Assembly (NCBI RefSeq): GCF_014645355.1 | Contig: NZ_BMLS01000003.1 | Coordinates: forward strand, 62,001-126,000 | Length of the DNA stretch: 64,000 bases | Direction of reading: 5' to 3' | Source: Bowmanella pacifica | GTDB taxonomy: Bacteria > Pseudomonadota > Gammaproteobacteria > Enterobacterales > Alteromonadaceae | Shown: one piece after another, positions 62,360 to 64,000 of the stretch | How positions within the stretch are numbered: position 1 is the stretch's first letter | Layout: each line of letters opens with the position of its first letter | Program-made: the position numbers and the translations under genes | Notes under the pieces: model-generated | The model's database searches: none | What the model was told of the DNA's origin: nothing | Seen by the model: only the letters and a program-made list of their open reading frames with translations

Positions 62360-62371
62360 ATTGTCGACAAT
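62360..62371. promoter_or_regulatory. PrpR-like operator (perfect palindrome)
   Basis: ATTGTCGACAAT is fully palindromic and of the type bound by GntR/FCD regulators. It lies 88 bases upstream of the regulator start; a second core copy is 43 bases closer. Autoregulation of the prp operon is the inferred role. Confidence 0.7.
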
Positions 62372-62419
62372 GGTCTAATAAGAGTGATCACGGCAGGGCA
62401 AAATAAGACGCCATGACAC

Positions 62420-63481
62420 CTAGCGGGTCAATGCCATGGATTTGATCTGGGCATGGAGCCGCTGACCTTGATGTAGCTGTAAATGCTCAGCGGAACGCAG
62501 GCTGATTTTTGCCCACAGTGGCCCCGCATCACTGTGTAGCCTCACCAACATGCCGTCTTCCTGGTTGAGCATATTGTCCACCACCGCCGGTACAATATTG
62601 AGAATGCTGGAATCCTGATGGGCAGACAAACTCAGGCTGACATCCCTGGCCTGCACTTGTAAGCGCACCGGCGTACCGGGCTTAAGTGCGCTGTCGGCCA
62701 GCCACAAACGGGCTTTATGACATTGCACGCTAACCAGCTTCCAATGGGGATGTGTTTGGCTAACCTGGGCCGGTAGAATACTAAAAGGATGTTGAGGATC
62801 GCTAAAACCTAGTGCGTCACCCACTTCACTGATGGTCCCCTGAGCTTTAACTCTGCCTTTATGCAACATCACCACCTCATCGGCCAGTTTGCTGAGCTCA
62901 GAAACAGAATGGGTCACGTACAGCACCGGGATGGCTATTTCTCCGGCCAGGGCCTGAAGGTATGGCAGAATATCCTGCTTGCGGGCCTCATCCAGCGCTG
63001 CCAAGGGTTCATCCATTAAAAGTACACTAGGATTGATAAGCAGCGCGCGGGCGATAGCAATGCGCTGACGCTCTCCACCGGATAATTGATGAGGAAACTG
63101 CTTCAACAAATGGCCAATGCCCAGTAATTCAATCATATCTGATACCTGGGGTGCTTTTCCCGGCCAGGCACGCTTAATGGCGTAGTCCAGATTCCCCTGG
63201 GCGCTTAAATGGGGAAACAGGCTGGCTTCCTGAAAAACGTAACCAACCGGACGCTTATGTACCGCCAGGCATTGTTTGCCTTGTTGCCAGTATTGCCCGG
63301 CAACTTTCAATATGGCGCTATGGCAAGGCTGCAATCCGGCAATAAATCTCAGGAGCGTGGTTTTACCTGAGCCTGAAGGGCCAAATATGCCGGTAAATCC
63401 CTGGCCCGGCATCTGCGAAGACAGCGCCAGTCGAAAACCACTACTGAGGGGTAAGTCCAGCTCAATTTCAATCTGGCTCAC
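62420..63481 (-). CDS. modC: Molybdate ABC transporter ATP-binding protein ModC
   Basis: A 353-residue ATPase (E. coli 352). Walker [14 protein letters not shown] (about 35-47), the [15 protein letters not shown] signature (about 132), Walker [13 protein letters not shown] and the switch His (VTHS) are present; the C-terminal 70 residues form the Mop/TOBE oxyanion-binding domain. It powers molybdate import through ModB. It starts at GTG 63481 and overlaps modB by 14 bases. Confidence 0.95.
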   Translation of the reverse strand: MSQIEIELDLPLSSGFRLALSSQMPGQGFTGIFGPSGSGKTTLLRFIAGLQPCHSAILKVAGQYWQQGKQCLAVHKRPVGYVFQEASLFPHLSAQGNLDYAIKRAWPGKAPQVSDMIELLGIGHLLKQFPHQLSGGERQRIAIARALLINPSVLLMDEPLAALDEARKQDILPYLQALAGEIAIPVLYVTHSVSELSKLADEVVMLHKGRVKAQGTISEVGDALGFSDPQHPFSILPAQVSQTHPHWKLVSVQCHKARLWLADSALKPGTPVRLQVQARDVSLSLSAHQDSSILNIVPAVVDNMLNQEDGMLVRLHSDAGPLWAKISLRSAEHLQLHQGQRLHAQIKSMALTR

Positions 63482-64000
63482 GGCGCGCCCCCACTGTTGA
63501 TTTTGTTGCCGTTAGGCTGTAAAGCGCCAAAAGCACCACAAAAGAAAACACCAGCATAGCGGCCGACAACCAATGTGCCTGGGTATAGTTTAAGGCCTCT
63601 ACATGGTCATAGATTTGTACCGACACCAGGCGAGTTTCTTGTGGGATGTTGCCACCTATCATCAGTACAACACCAAATTCCCCTACTGTGTGGGCGAAGC
63701 CCAGCACCGCCGCCGTTAAAAACCCGCTTTTGCATAAGGGTAACACCACGGTGAAAAAGCGCTGCCAGGGACCCGCTCTTAACGTTGCGGCCACTTCCAG
63801 CGGCCTGGAACCAATAGCGCTCATGGCGTTATATAAAGGCTGCACGACAAAAGGCAGTGAGTAACACACTGAACCTACCACCAACCCCCAGAATGTAAAA
63901 GGCAACAAACCTATGCCCAAGGCCTGAGTAAATTGTCCGATGGGGCCATGAGGGCCCATGACCACTAATAAATAAAAACCAATGACAGTAGGTGGTAGCA
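63468..64000 (-). CDS. modB: Molybdate ABC transporter permease ModB, 3' part
   Basis: The C-terminal 177 residues of ModB; the frame is open to the window end, where [15 protein letters not shown] already matches ModB, so the start lies beyond base 64000. The EAA loop ([20 protein letters not shown]) that docks to ModC and the [18 protein letters not shown] segment are clear, with four or five membrane segments. The substrate-binding gene modA is expected further out. Confidence 0.92.
   Translation of the reverse strand, partial: LPPTVIGFYLLVVMGPHGPIGQFTQALGIGLLPFTFWGLVVGSVCYSLPFVVQPLYNAMSAIGSRPLEVAATLRAGPWQRFFTVVLPLCKSGFLTAAVLGFAHTVGEFGVVLMIGGNIPQETRLVSVQIYDHVEALNYTQAHWLSAAMLVFSFVVLLALYSLTATKSTVGARREPD

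Overview
The window reads as a chromosomal segment of a Gammaproteobacterium of the Alteromonadales type (Alteromonas/Shewanella relatives). The left third keeps the enterobacterial neighbourhood pepN...pyrD-zapC-rlmKL-uup...rmf-fabA, with typical Alteromonadales additions: the 180-kDa-class NAD-glutamate dehydrogenase, DUF2835, DUF3466, and a DUF1302/DUF1329/YCF48-like/RND envelope cluster. I place it at order level only; nothing in the sequence names the species.

Layout. 1-8.7 kb: 3' part of aminopeptidase N, a DUF2835 protein, and a four-gene envelope cluster (outer-membrane DUF1302, periplasmic DUF1329, Asp-box/YCF48-like protein, RND/MMPL transporter). 9-24 kb: NAD-GDH, pyrD, zapC, a GNAT acetyltransferase, rlmKL, a glutaredoxin-like protein, uup, DUF3466, rmf and fabA, then a small ribbon-helix-helix-like gene where lonH/matP would sit in enterobacteria. 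24-29 kb (minus strand): Na/Pi cotransporter, beta-CASP metallo-hydrolase, a zinc-ribbon rhomboid and its overlapping membrane partner. 29-34.5 kb: hemN with a possible FNR box, moeA, and a copper TonB receptor with a DUF2946 partner. 34.7-43.3 kb: kdpFABC-porin-kdpDE, including a 26-residue KdpF and an unusual TorF-like porin inside the potassium operon. 43.4-49.6 kb: cytidine deaminase, a lipoprotein metallo-hydrolase, and molybdenum genes (mog, YdeP-like oxidoreductase, fdhD, mobA). 56.7-62.3 kb: methylcitrate cycle operon gntR-prpB-prpC-acnD-prpF for propionate use. 62.4-64 kb: modC and the 3' part of modB. Molybdate import (modBC), cofactor synthesis (moeA, mog, mobA), sulfuration (fdhD) and one molybdoenzyme are thus spread over the window.

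The stretch between mobA and prpF (about 49.6-55.2 kb) is an accessory island and the most unusual part. It holds (i) a small dicistron and a MatP-like ribbon-helix-helix protein surrounded by four copies of GTGAC-NN-GTCAC, close to the matS site but with a 2-base centre; (ii) a BrxR/CapW-like WYL regulator divergent from a complete but solitary contractile tail-sheath gene; and (iii) a small basic protein gene bracketed by copies of GTTGATT-N9-AATCAAC, with a degenerate copy at the far left edge of the island. Just to the right, the acnD-prpF spacer carries four consecutive perfect stem-loops and a diverged copy of the prpF 5' end.

No rRNA, tRNA, CRISPR array, transposase or integrase was recognised.
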